A stretch of 64,000 nucleotides of DNA from Symsagittifera roscoffensis (GCF_963678635.1 NC_087069.1:38837076-38901075); one strand, 5' to 3'; shown: positions 33,477 through 43,602, counted from the first letter of the stretch. Made by a program: numbers and translations. The notes: a model not told the origin generated them from the sequence alone.

Positions 33477-35070
33477 CATCCGGGTTTTACAGAGTTTTTT
33501 AGAATAGTCTTTCTGTAATTCAAAGGATGGATGATGGACGTTGGTGTTTGGCGAACATCATATTTCTTCTGGGTTCTCTTGTTAGAGAAGTTCCAGGTTC
33601 GATCGTTGTGTCATCTCATGACAACGACTGGGTTTTCGCAACAAACTCAAATCTGATTTCAGAATGGTTGGCTATGTCAGGTTTTTCTGTTTCATTGATG
33701 AGAACTTCTTTGTGTTTTGATCTTGTCTGGGAATGGCGTGGAGATTGTGCGTGGAGGGGATGCCTGGTTACTCGGATCTGTACGTATACTTGAACATCGA
33801 GGTGGTCATTGGTCTAGTTCAATGAAGTCCTTTTCTGCGAAGTCAAGTCGTACTCTAAATCCTTTGAGTTGTGATTGTGGGCGGCATATTGATTGTGGTT
33901 GGCCATTCTTTTTCGAGTGTAGTGGGGTCGTTTTGTCTTTGGATGTTCGTCCTTGGTGTTGTATTCTGATCTATGTATTGCATAATGTAATTTACATTTT
34001 ATAAAACTTTTATTAGTTTAATATTTTTTAATTATGATTTTAGTTAGTTGTTTCCACAAAAGCTTTTTGTTTTAGTTCAGTTATTTTGAAGAGTTACTCA
34101 CCCTTGAGTAGCTCTTATTAAAAATAGGAGTGTGGTCACAAAGCGTGGATGTAGCACGGTGGGTTAGGCCGGCTATAGAGCATGCTCAGGACGTCCTTCC
34201 TGGTGGGTTAGGCCAGGAGTGGGAGTATGATTGCATGCGGTTTTTGTGAGAGGTCCTGTTATGTGACAACGTTTTATGTTGGGTTTGTTGTGGTTTTTCT
34301 TATGTTTTGTTGGTTGTGTCCTTTTTTCAAAAATCAAATTGTTTGTGGTATGGGTTTGTCTTTCGACTTTTTTGTGTTTTATTATTTCTTTCTTAGACTT
34401 TATAATAGTCTTCAAAAGAATAAATTATCCAGTTTTAAACTGGGTTAATCCGGTTTGGGTACCGTTGGTTTCCTTTTCTTAGTCATGCTGTTATTCTATG
34501 GTTTGTGGTGTTTAGTAAGCTGCGTTGGTTAGTGTTGTTTAGTGTATAATTCCTTTCCAACCGGGTTAAAGGAAAGCTTGAAACGTGTTATCTTGTGTTA
34601 GAGTTGTTGAGTGTGAAAGCTTGAAACTGAAAATCATTATTTTAAACAATTCTTCGTGGGCGAGCTGTGCGAGTGTGGATAGAATTTCTGTGCGAATGAA
34701 TGGAAATATCAAAAGGTTAGTACTGCATTTTTGTTTTATCAATTTACTACACAGAATTTTTAATTTTACTGCTATTTATTGGGAAAGATTAAGTTACAAA
34801 TTTTCATCATAATTAGATTTACTGCTTGTGGGGGAAAAATTTATAAATTAAATTACTGCATTGGTATTATATTTATTTAATTGTTGGTGCAAAAATTTAA
34901 TAGAGTTTTAAACAGTGTTTGAAGAAGTTTGCTATTTTTTATTTTTCTTTTGTGAATCTTTCAGATGATCGTTGGATGAAGGCTAAAATTTTAAAGAAGA
35001 CATGAATAAAGAATGGTTAGTTTCTAATTTTAATAACTAGTTAATAATATGTTTAGTTCATACTTACCTG
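33477..35070 (-). other. 3' non-coding part of the LTR element
   Basis: 1.6 kb between the last ORF and the 3' LTR. Minus-strand frames are closed, and small plus-strand ORFs look like chance. It contains short repeats such as GGTGGGTTAGGCC (34158 and 34201). A minus-strand acceptor-like TTTAAAATTTTAG lies near 34990, which could pair with the donor at 35060. Confidence 0.5.
35053..35065 (-). promoter_or_regulatory. Consensus 5' splice site just after the 602-codon ORF
   Basis: On the minus strand the stop TAA is followed at once by CAG|GTAAGTATG, a perfect donor. This suggests an intron in the 3' part of the subgenomic transcript. Confidence 0.6.
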
Positions 35071-36879
35071 TTAGTCGTCGGGGAAGAAACCGTGGGGGAA
35101 GATGTCGTGGATGAGATCTGAAGTTGTTAGTAATTTAGCTAAGATGCGGATGATATTTTTAGTTTGAAGCAGTGGCCAAAGCAATTGAAGTGCTTTAATG
35201 GTGGTTAGTTCTTCAGTGCCAACTGCAAACTCGTAAGGTGTGTTTTGGATTAGATTATATAATTTGTGATTGAATTTAGTGTTGTGGATGAATTCTAAAA
35301 TGGGGATTTCTATAGGTTGTACAAATTCGTGTGGGATAAGGAAGGGTCGGGATTCTTCGGCGTTGAGTGTCTTGGTGATGGGGCAGGAGATATACATTTG
35401 GGTTATGGGATCATAATTTCGAAGAATACCATGAAGGTTAGTATCTTTAATGCAATATGTGAAGTTAAGAAAGAATGGTGATGTGTATTTGGAATTGATG
35501 AATTGAAAACGATGGTGTGGTTGTCTGGAGGGAGTGTGTAGGTCAAAGTGATTTTGGATGAAACGATAATATGTATATGTGTGTGTTTGTTTAGTGCGCA
35601 ACATAATATCGTGTGAGCAGTGCAAATCTCTTTCATGTGGTGCAAGGAAATGAAAGGTTAGTGAAAATATTTGGAAGCGTTCTTTAAAACTTTCGTAGGC
35701 TTGTGTGTCTGTTAGTGCTTCTGAAATAATGTGGTCAAACTTGCGATCGAAGATATTTAGTGTAAATACATATGGTGTTTTAATGAAAAATTTCTCGGTG
35801 ATTTGTGGGTTAGCGAAGCGATCGTCGTCTAAAAATTGATCTTGGTTAGCTCTGATGATGTTATGATCGTAATATTCTAGTGTATATTCATTAGCTCGGG
35901 GTGCAGTGTGTGTTTTTAGTGATTTTTTATATCCAATGTAAGTAAATTGTCTAGGTGTTAGTGGTGTAGTGAGTCGATATAGCATGTCCTTATTTCGTTC
36001 TATATCGATGTGAGTGTTAGATAAAGGTAAGCAAAGGGGATTAGTAAAATGATAATATGAGGTCCAAGAAAGAGTAGGCATTAAAACGTATTCGTCTACA
36101 AAGCTGCGTGTTTCGTTAGTGTCGTGAGGGGTGTTTAAGGTGTATTGTGGAAATGAGGGTAAGGTGATAGCTAAAAATTCTTTTGTGTTAGTGTGTTTTG
36201 GATGATTTATATATTCACGGGCTGTTCCTGGTTTTGCTGGGAAAGGATGGTTGGGGAATTTTCTTTTAAAAGTGCGGTAAGCTCTATTAGTGCTGAGTGA
36301 AGATTCAGCAGATGTGGATGATGGTGCTAGTGATTCGGTATAAATTGAAGAGGGTGTAGGGGTAGGAGGGTTGGATGAATCTATTGTCGATGAAATTTGG
36401 TTTATGGTGGAGGTGTCAAGGTGGTAGGGTTGTTGTTGTAATGTAATAAAACTATCTAGTTCTGGGGAGATTTGGGGGGTATCTGGAGAATTGGATGATC
36501 GGTCTGAATGATATGAAGAATAAGTTGGAGTGACTTGGGAAGCATAAGAGGGTGTAGAATTGGTGGGGACAGGGTTATTTGGTGTCATTGGTTGAAAAGG
36601 GGGTTGGGAAAAAATTGAGGGGTTGGTGGGAAAATTATTGGATGGAGATGGTTCAGAGTCGGCAAAATCATCGGGGGTTTCAACATTCGGGTTATTGAGT
36701 TGTGATGTGGAGTATAAAACTGAGATGTGTGAATTAGTATCGGAATTCATGCCTGATGTTACATTACTGGTTGGGAAATCGGGTGGTGGGAAAGCAAAAA
36801 GTGGTATTATTGTAATTGGAGTAGTGAGGTTGGTTGGGTGGGAATTTGAACGGTGTAGGGATCCAAGTTGTCGGCTCAT
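35071..36879 (-). CDS. 602-codon ORF of unknown function (accessory protein of the LTR element)
   Basis: An intact ORF, the last of the element. Residues 1 to about 200 are rich in Pro, Ser, Thr and Asn (disordered, mucin-like in composition). The remaining 400 are a folded-looking region rich in His, Tyr, Phe and Thr, without membrane segment, signal peptide or any motif I recognise. The ATG lies six bases after a stop codon and directly behind TTTTTTTTAG, a good splice acceptor, so it is probably made from a spliced mRNA. A perfect splice donor follows its stop. Such an ORF after env has no standard counterpart in Ty3/gypsy elements. A structural or regulatory role is possible but unproven. 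Confidence 0.8.
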   Translation of the reverse strand: MSRQLGSLHRSNSHPTNLTTPITIIPLFAFPPPDFPTSNVTSGMNSDTNSHISVLYSTSQLNNPNVETPDDFADSEPSPSNNFPTNPSIFSQPPFQPMTPNNPVPTNSTPSYASQVTPTYSSYHSDRSSNSPDTPQISPELDSFITLQQQPYHLDTSTINQISSTIDSSNPPTPTPSSIYTESLAPSSTSAESSLSTNRAYRTFKRKFPNHPFPAKPGTAREYINHPKHTNTKEFLAITLPSFPQYTLNTPHDTNETRSFVDEYVLMPTLSWTSYYHFTNPLCLPLSNTHIDIERNKDMLYRLTTPLTPRQFTYIGYKKSLKTHTAPRANEYTLEYYDHNIIRANQDQFLDDDRFANPQITEKFFIKTPYVFTLNIFDRKFDHIISEALTDTQAYESFKERFQIFSLTFHFLAPHERDLHCSHDIMLRTKQTHTYTYYRFIQNHFDLHTPSRQPHHRFQFINSKYTSPFFLNFTYCIKDTNLHGILRNYDPITQMYISCPITKTLNAEESRPFLIPHEFVQPIEIPILEFIHNTKFNHKLYNLIQNTPYEFAVGTEELTTIKALQLLWPLLQTKNIIRILAKLLTTSDLIHDIFPHGFFPDD

Positions 36880-36885
36880 CGTGGG

Positions 36886-37251
36886 CTAAAAAAAATTATT
36901 ATTTTGAGACTGAAAGGCGGTGGTATGGGGTTGTTCTATAATTTGTTCATAAGTATTTTCATCTTGTGAGTGGCGTGTCATTATATGTTGGATGGGACTT
37001 TGTGATATGGTTGGTCTAAAATTTGGGTTATGTGTTATTGCTAAGTTTCGAAAATTACGTGGGACTAGGGATAATGGATGGTTATGTGGTAGGGGTGGTA
37101 ACTGTGGTGCTGTTGGCGTTGTGTCTACATTGTTATGTTCTTCGTCGTATGTGTTCTGTCTTGTTTCTATTTTTGTGTTGTATTCTTTTATTTGTGCATC
37201 TAAAAGAATTTTGTTTATTGATGTAGAAAAAATTCCAAAAAAATCCTGCAA
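36886..37251 (-). CDS. 121-codon ORF, probable cytoplasmic tail frame of the envelope protein, with PTAP
   Basis: This frame overlaps the end of the envelope ORF (37133-37251) and continues to 36886. It begins beside a run of seven T on the minus strand (37237-37243), so a one-base length difference there would make it the natural end of the envelope frame. It is polar, with residues 46-49 PTAP inside a proline-rich stretch, then Asn/His/Gln-rich. PTAP is the retroviral late-domain motif that recruits TSG101. Its place in an envelope tail would be unusual. It could instead be a separate small protein. Confidence 0.6.
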   Translation of the reverse strand: MQDFFGIFSTSINKILLDAQIKEYNTKIETRQNTYDEEHNNVDTTPTAPQLPPLPHNHPLSLVPRNFRNLAITHNPNFRPTISQSPIQHIMTRHSQDENTYEQIIEQPHTTAFQSQNNNFF

Positions 37252-39496
37252 ATAGTATGCGTGCTACACTTGCTTGTCTATTGACTTGTGTGTATATTGC
37301 ACATGTGTTATAGATTCCTTTTAAGAGTGAAAAAAGAAATCCAATAAAGTTAAACATTGCGTATAAAATAGTCAGTTTTTCTAAGATGTAGTAGGGCCAT
37401 CCTAGAAAATCAAGAATTTCATTCTTGAGTGTAACAAAGCTAAAAATATTGATGGGTGATATATCTTGGGGACGGTATTTTTCACCGTTTAGATATATAT
37501 AATCTTTAATGTCTTTAAAATATCCGCTATAGTCTTGCGTATAGATGTCTGCAAATCCTGCGGTTTCGGCAAGTTTGCGTAAGTTTTGGTCAATTGATTG
37601 TCTTTGTATTGTGTCCATTTGTGTTAATAATTCTTGGAATTGTTGTGTTCTAATGTGATGATGAATATCTGATTTTGAGTATATTCCTATTGATTGTAAG
37701 TCTATATTTGGGTTTCGAGCGATAGCGCGAATGCTTTCTGGTGAAAATTTTTTGAGTGATTGCATTAATGTGGGATATGGGGTGAGAAGGTAATATTTAT
37801 CTTTATCAGGGTTTAGTTGTACTACATTGTGGCTATTTTCTGATCCACATGGGACTGCCGTATCCCAGAAATAGGTTCTTCCTGAAAGTGTGTCAACGAA
37901 ATGTACTTTATTCTTATAAAAGATAGGGATTCTTTTATAGCAACGTTTGTCTTCAAAAACGTATAGTGGTGATACTTTTTTGGTACAAGTATAAAACCAT
38001 AAAATGTTTCCTTCATAGTCTAAAAAATTTGATCTATTTCCTGATAGTAAATATCCTGCGTAGGGTATTTTTAATACTGCTAGTGCAAGTGATTGTAATA
38101 TTTGTGTTCTTTCTAATTCGCATAGTTGGTGTAGTGTTTCTAATTCAGAGAGTGACATTTCTTGAAAAATTCGGCTAATCGTGTAGTCTAGTTTCATATC
38201 TAAGTGAATATCATAGTGGATATTACCGAAATATGTACTATTCATTAGTGATAGTTCTTGTAAACGTGTGCTTTGGTCGTCTTGGGGCTTTAAATGTCCA
38301 CCAGGTTGACCTGTATTTTTTTGAAAATGAACTGGTATGTATGATGTTCCTTCATTTGGAGGATGACTTGTGGCGTATGGGTCGACTTTTATTTTTCCAG
38401 TGGTCATGTCGAATCCTTTTTCGTATTCAACTAATATTTCGGAGTATTGTGTTTTGTAAAGTGGGTTTTTATATTTACATGCAAGTTCTGTTTCCTGATA
38501 TAATTGAAAACGTGTTAATTTATTTTCTATATTATGAATGTTTCTAAAATTAGAACTTATTTTTCGTAATGGATTTACTTGTTCATATGGTATTGATTGT
38601 ATAAAATATTTTTCGTGAAATTTTATCATACGAGCGTGTATTTTTGCTACTTGAAATGTTGTACATGTGTCTTCGGGGAACCAAACAATTGTTGCTTGTG
38701 TTCGTGTTGTAGGGTCGCAATAACCTTGGTCGTTTTTACAAGGTAATCTGATTCCTTGATAGATCATTGTGTTGTCTGATAAATCTCGTGTGAGTTGTAT
38801 TTTTTCGAGTTGTATTTTCCAATCGAAAAACATTATTTCTTGGTATCCTTTATTTTTTGTGTCTGCTTTGCAGTTTGATGGGTCATTTATACCAATGTGT
38901 GGTATCCAGTGTTTATCGTGTATACCATAAGTTAATCGTCCGTGTGCGCCGTTATATGGGTACTTTTCATCTAATTTTATATGTCCTTGATATCTTTCAA
39001 GTTCTGCTTGATGTACAGAATCTGAAAAAACTTGGAAATATACTAACTTTCTATCTGTGTTTTTATTTTTTGTGATGTTTAGTCGGAGTAACTAGTTTTT
39101 ACAATCTTCGGGATTGAGATGTAAAAGTCGTTCTATATTACTCTGGTTGAATGATTCATGGTCAAGTCGGTTTTTATTTCCGTTTGAGACTTGTGAACAG
39201 TGTACTTTCTTTTCAGAAAATGTTGCTGTGAATTTATATCCTATAACTGTTGTTGCTCGGGCTTTTGAGTAAAGTGTTGCGATTACATTTGTAGTTTCTA
39301 TGGCTTGGAGTTCTGTTTCGCATTGTGATACTTGATTTATTGCATACTTGTGTAGTGTTTTTTGTTCGTTTTCTTCACAATCGTAATGTGTTACTAATAA
39401 ATCTTGTGGTCCTGTGCGGGGGGAAGGGTTTATGTTTTGATTTGAGGTTATTAGAAAAAGGAGTTGGAGAAAAATTAAAATTTTTAGAATATACAT
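37133..39496 (-). pseudogene. env: Envelope-like glycoprotein frame, interrupted by one in-frame TAG
   Basis: One frame of 788 codons. The first 134 start with a hydrophobic signal peptide (residues 1-18). A TAG stands at 39092-39094, and the same frame then stays open to 37133 (the part from 38833 on begins with an ATG, 566 codons). Near the end is a strong membrane segment (about residues 487-515 of the 566). In the middle is a block with LC-E followed by regularly placed cysteines (YTC, RCY, VPC). This pattern recalls class III-type glycoproteins of chuvirus-like viruses captured by other retroelements, which is inference from pattern only. No furin site of the insect-gypsy type is seen. 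The frame breaks again at the T run near 37240. The 13-nt overlap with the upstream frame suggests translation from a dense polycistronic or spliced RNA. Confidence 0.75.
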
Positions 39497-40420
39497 GTGT
39501 ATGACAATCCTGAGTATGGGTTATAAAATGTGATGTAACCAATTGTCTTTTTGGTATATCTGTCGTATTTGTATATTACTTCAGTTGTTATAAATGGTGG
39601 TGGTAGGGATTGAGCTGTTATATTTGGTGGACTTAATGGATAGGGATGTTGAGTAATGTTGTTTAATTTAACCGTGATTTCAAATTTTAATTGTAGATTA
39701 TTCTGTTGGAGTATTTGGATGTTATGAGCACGAATGTCTTCGTGAATGTCTTGTCTATATTGTAGTCTATTAAGTGCCCAGTTGTGAAGGCGATTACTTT
39801 CTAGATGTTGTCCAAATAATGGTGGAGGTGCTGTAAATGTATTCCAATCTAGTCTTAAAGGAATATTTGTTGATGATTGTTCTCGATATCGAGCGTCGAG
39901 GTTATTTGGGAAATTTAAGTTAAAAGGTGGTGGTGAAATCTGGCTTATTGATGGTGTTGATGGTAGTGATAATGTTTCTGGTAGTGATGAGGATGTTGTT
40001 GTATCCGTAGAAATATCTATTGGATCATTTACTAAATTTAGTTTACCTTGTGTGAATGAATGTGTTGTCCAATATGGTAGTCGTGATGCTTGGTTTGGGG
40101 GGTTAAAAGGATTTTCACGTATTTGTTCAGATGTTGGTGTTGAACCTAAGTAATCCGATGGTAGGCTTGAGGTGCTACGTTGTGAAAGAAGCGTAGGGGT
40201 TTCTGGTAATATACCAATGGGGTTTTCTGGAGTGTTTTGTGATGGGGATTGAGGTATATCAAAATGAACTCGGGGAGTTTGAAAATTTCTGTTTCGTCGA
40301 GGATGTATAAATTGTCTATTTATTTCGACTGTATTTTGGTTTTGACTAGGATTTCTTATTCTACTTAAAATCTTGTGGTAGTGTTGGGTATAAGTTATAT
40401 GTTGGTTCGCTTAGAGGTGC
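39484..40420 (-). CDS. Ser/Thr/Pro-rich frame without ATG, second part
   Basis: An open frame of about 300 codons with no ATG at its start. It ends 13 nt inside the envelope start. The first two thirds are rich in Pro, Ser, Thr, Asn and Gln. The last third is more folded-looking (RLHNWALNRLQYRQDIHEDI). It overlaps, in the +1 frame, the part at 40361-40627, which has the same composition. The two are probably one gene broken by an indel or joined by splicing or recoding. It resembles the N-terminal half of the 602-codon ORF in composition. No family is recognised. Confidence 0.6.
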
Positions 40421-40627
40421 TTGTCGTTGAACTGGTTCTAGTGGTTCTGATAAGCGAGCGTGTCGTTCTTCAAAGGTATATGGGTTATCTTGAAAAGAAA
40501 TTCGTGTAGATGTTTGGGGGTTTTGGGTAGTTGAAAGTGGTGTCGGGTTTTCTTGGGTTGATGTCGGTGAAGACTGACTATGTGATTGTTGGGTAGCAAT
40601 TTTTGATAGCTTTTTTGGTCTATTCTT
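40361..40627 (-). CDS. Ser/Thr/Pro-rich frame without ATG, first part
   Basis: An 88-codon open frame directly after the TAA of the 62-codon membrane ORF, in the same frame. It ends in a TAG at 40361-40363. It has no ATG. Close to its end is LYPTL, which fits the LYPxL late-domain motif that binds ALIX. With such a short motif this can be chance. Confidence 0.5.
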   Translation of the reverse strand, partial: KNRPKKLSKIATQQSHSQSSPTSTQENPTPLSTTQNPQTSTRISFQDNPYTFEERHARLSEPLEPVQRQAPLSEPTYNLYPTLPQDFK

Positions 40628-40816
40628 TTAGTGAAAAAATTTATGTTTATTATAGTATTCTTCTAAAAAAAGAATTAGAAGGATTGTTGCTAGGGCAAAT
40701 GTGAGGATTGCTTTCTTTATACATTTGCATATGGTCAAAAAGAGGGATGATAAAAATGTTATGAAAATTACAAATAGTAGAAAAATATCAGTTCTACTGA
40801 AAATAGTTCGTATCAT
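40628..40816 (-). CDS. 62-codon membrane ORF
   Basis: A small protein with two hydrophobic stretches (FLLFVIFITFLSSLFLTI and AILTFALATILLILFL) around a short Cys-Lys loop. It overlaps the end of the upstream 82-codon ORF by about 23 nt. Its frame continues after the TAA into the Ser/Thr/Pro-rich frame. It could be a viroporin-like accessory protein or a leader peptide. AT-rich DNA readily gives hydrophobic ORFs, so confidence is moderate. ACTATTTTCAG inside it is also a good splice acceptor. Confidence 0.4.
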   Translation of the reverse strand: MIRTIFSRTDIFLLFVIFITFLSSLFLTICKCIKKAILTFALATILLILFLEEYYNKHKFFH

Positions 40817-41042
40817 TTAGACAAGTTGTATGAATCGTACCTGTGGATATAATCAAGGGTTTTTGAAAATGGAGAAATAGTTCGAATATAGTGTAGAAAA
40901 TTAAAAAAATATTACAAAAAATGATTAAAATTATTAGAAAAGATTCAAGGATATCAAAAAGAAATATTATGAAAGTTTCAAGTATCGTAAAAAATTGTTT
41001 GAGGTTTGTGATAATTTTAGTGACTGTTTGATAGAAGAGCAT
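40794..41042 (-). CDS. 82-codon membrane ORF
   Basis: Very rich in Phe, Ile and Leu, with one long or two adjacent membrane segments (about residues 23-56). It lies between the polymerase and the Ser/Thr/Pro-rich frame and overlaps the 62-codon ORF. It could be an accessory membrane protein, or a chance ORF from T-rich DNA. Confidence 0.35.
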   Translation of the reverse strand: MLFYQTVTKIITNLKQFFTILETFIIFLFDILESFLIILIIFCNIFLIFYTIFELFLHFQKPLIISTGTIHTTCLNDTNYFQ

Positions 41043-41634
41043 TTAAGAAATGACTTCTTGATCGAATTTTTTTTGTTGTTTGGGGCAATTTTCAAGTGTG
41101 GTCGGATTATTTATTGGTTTTTTGACAAGTGGGTTGAGTTTTGTGAAAAATTGTTGGGGGCAATTTTTATGGTGATCGGGAGGTCTTCTTTGTATTTATT
41201 TTCATTTGTCAAATGATCTGGGGTATTTTTGAGATTTTTATACTTTAGGCTAATTAAAATTGTCGTTCTTTTTCTTTAGGCTAATTTAACATATTTGTTT
41301 GGGGGATATTTGAGGTCTGAGTTGGGGAAATATTGTTGATCTTTGGTTTATTAGATAAGGGAGGGTTATGATATTATGGTGATATTTATTTTAGTTGTCA
41401 AGTTGGAGTGGTTTGCTTATTTTTGACCTGGAGGTCGTAAAGTTATAGTTATAGATATGCCTGGAGTTTAATATCGTTCGTCTAGTTGGTTTGTGTTAGA
41501 GTTAGAGAAGGTGACGGATTGGATGAATCCTATTGGCTAATTATGAACTAGAATCGCTGCGTGTTTGTCAGCATGTTATTTTGAAAAATGAAAATTCAAA
41601 ATGTTTCAAAGGTCTAAGATTGTAAAATACAAAA
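41043..41634 (-). other. Pol to accessory-gene spacer
   Basis: About 590 bp with closed minus-strand frames and no motif recognised. Confidence 0.35.
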
Positions 41635-41784
41635 TTAAAGTTGTTTTTGAAATTCGACTTTCTTTAATATTTTAGATTGTGGGATGAATAATTTATAATT
41701 TTTACGTGGTTGGTTTCTAAGTCGTGAAGACTCTCTATGTTCTGATTTGTCAATTTGTTCTTGGGGTATTATTTGTTCTGTCAT
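41635..41784 (-). CDS. 49-codon frame, probable C-terminal tail of Pol
   Basis: The basic, polar frame (SEHRESSRLRNQPRKNYK) looks like the usual C-terminal tail of a Ty3/gypsy integrase. Its ATG overlaps the integrase TGA (ATGA). A T run of nine (41792-41800) lies just upstream, so a one-base indel there could also explain the split. Confidence 0.45.
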   Translation of the reverse strand: MTEQIIPQEQIDKSEHRESSRLRNQPRKNYKLFIPQSKILKKVEFQKQL

Positions 41785-43157
41785 TTTTCTATTTTTTTTT
41801 CTTTTTGAGATGTATTTTGATCTAGATTTTTTGTATTGTTTTTTGTGGTGGTTGATTTTGTTATTTGGTTTTTGAGGTGAAAATCTTTTTGTTCCTTTGT
41901 TGTATTTTCCGTATGTGGGTCATTTTGAATAACTTGTAAACCTGTAAAAGAATATAATTGAGTTAGTTCGCGGAGTGCGTGTTCTTTTGGATAATAAGGT
42001 AATAGGTTATTTCGGTGTTGAACGATTTCTTTTTTGTCTGAGTCGGTGATTTTATATGTGACATCAGTGGGTTTTGCAATTATTTGGTATGGTCCTTTAC
42101 GAAGGGGTTGTAATTTTTTTGAAATTCCTTTTTGAGTATTAAAATTGGGTATTAAAACAAATGTTCCAATTTTTAAATCGGAGGCTGGTGTAAAGCGTGA
42201 ATTTATTTGTTCATTAATGTTTTGCCTTTGTAACAACTTTTTTGTTACTTTTTGGTAAATTTCATTGTGTTTTTTATCTCTGTTTAAAATCCATTCGGTG
42301 TGTGTACCGGAGGCTAATTTATGAATTTGTGGGTGATGAAAATGATCTTCATCGTGTGTATGTAAAGGTAGGTTATAACAGATTGAGTCTTTATTTGGTT
42401 GACAATAACCTTTTGCGTTTTTATGAGAGTTTGCTGTAAACATTATTGGTTTGCGTGGCTTTTGGTTAAAAACCATTTCATATGGTGCCATTCCTAGAGT
42501 TGTCGTGACTTGTGAATTATATGCTAAGGGAAATAATTTTACATCTGCTGACCATTCGGTGTATCTTGTATCATTTCCATTGATGATACATCTGAGATAT
42601 TCTTGTAATGAACGGTTCATACCTTCGACTAAGCCGTTTGTCCAAGGTGCGTGAGATATACGGGGTTTGTGTTTGATGTTATATAGATGACATAGTGTGA
42701 TGATTTCATTATTTATGAATTCTGTACCGTTGTCTGTAACTAAAATTTCTGGTAGTCCGAATTTGGCTATCCAGTGTTCATAGAGTGTTGTGTAAGCGTA
42801 ATAAGCGTTACAATGTGGTACTGGGTTAAGTGCTACATAATGTGTAAACGCGTCAACAATTACCATAATGTAGGAGTTTCCTTCGGATGAGGGTGAAATT
42901 GGTCCTTTTGTATCAAAGGAGATACGGTGGTTAAAGTACAAACTTTGTCCTTTAAAGTCTTGTTTTTGTGCTATTTGTTTTTGATTTGGATAAGGTTTAT
43001 TTAGTTGACATACTATACAGTCATTGCATAGTACTTTTATCCAAATTGGTGCATTTGGGAAATAAAAGTTTTGTATAAAATTTGAATATGTTTTCTCTGA
43101 TCCAGAGTGTCCTTTAATATTTTGTGTATGTGAAATATTAAAAGCTATGAGAATCAT
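41781..43157 (-). CDS. pol (IN): Integrase (DD35E, HHCC zinc finger, GPY/F-like module)
   Basis: Inserts the element cDNA into host DNA. Numbered from the first Met: zinc finger H10, H17, C47, C50. Catalytic core D82, D142 and E178 with 35 residues between the last two. A GPY/F-type motif follows (RKGPYQIIAKPTDVTYKI). The region is intact. Its frame is open upstream without ATG from 43607, where it meets the end of the RT/RNase H ORF at a run of seven A, so it is normally the C-terminal part of Pol. It ends at 41781 beside another homopolymer. Confidence 0.9.
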   Translation of the reverse strand: MILIAFNISHTQNIKGHSGSEKTYSNFIQNFYFPNAPIWIKVLCNDCIVCQLNKPYPNQKQIAQKQDFKGQSLYFNHRISFDTKGPISPSSEGNSYIMVIVDAFTHYVALNPVPHCNAYYAYTTLYEHWIAKFGLPEILVTDNGTEFINNEIITLCHLYNIKHKPRISHAPWTNGLVEGMNRSLQEYLRCIINGNDTRYTEWSADVKLFPLAYNSQVTTTLGMAPYEMVFNQKPRKPIMFTANSHKNAKGYCQPNKDSICYNLPLHTHDEDHFHHPQIHKLASGTHTEWILNRDKKHNEIYQKVTKKLLQRQNINEQINSRFTPASDLKIGTFVLIPNFNTQKGISKKLQPLRKGPYQIIAKPTDVTYKITDSDKKEIVQHRNNLLPYYPKEHALRELTQLYSFTGLQVIQNDPHTENTTKEQKDFHLKNQITKSTTTKNNTKNLDQNTSQKEKKIEK

Positions 43158-43602
43158 ACTTAGAGGGAGACAGGGAACTGTAGAATCATTTAATTTGTAT
43201 TCTAGAAGGTCTGTGTTTTCGTTAATTGTTGTACTATTGAATTTTCGAAAATATCGGAGGAGTGTTTTATTTCCTAAAATAGTTGTATCTGCCTTGACGG
43301 GTTTAGTTTTATATTTGTGCCATGATTTTAGTTGTCGAATTACCGGGTCAAGTTTCTGATATTGTTTCAGTGTTGAAATTGTAATTGTTTCTGTTGGGGG
43401 GAGAAATATGTTTTCAATTTCTAATTTAGATAAGGGTATTGTATCAAGTGGGTCATGGAGATCAAAAACTTGATTTATTGTGTATTTTGAATCGATTGTT
43501 TGTGGTCCTGATAAATTTATTTTATCAGTTAGGTTTTCTTTTTCAATTAGTGGAAAAAGGTCTTTTTTATGCGAGTGTTGTTTTACTCTTTTTTGTTGGG
43601 TG

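Noticed and set aside
33527-34004. Plus-strand ORFs in the 3' part of the LTR element
   Set aside because: They have no known motif, overlap each other and lie opposite to all element genes. They look like chance ORFs in G/T-rich DNA.
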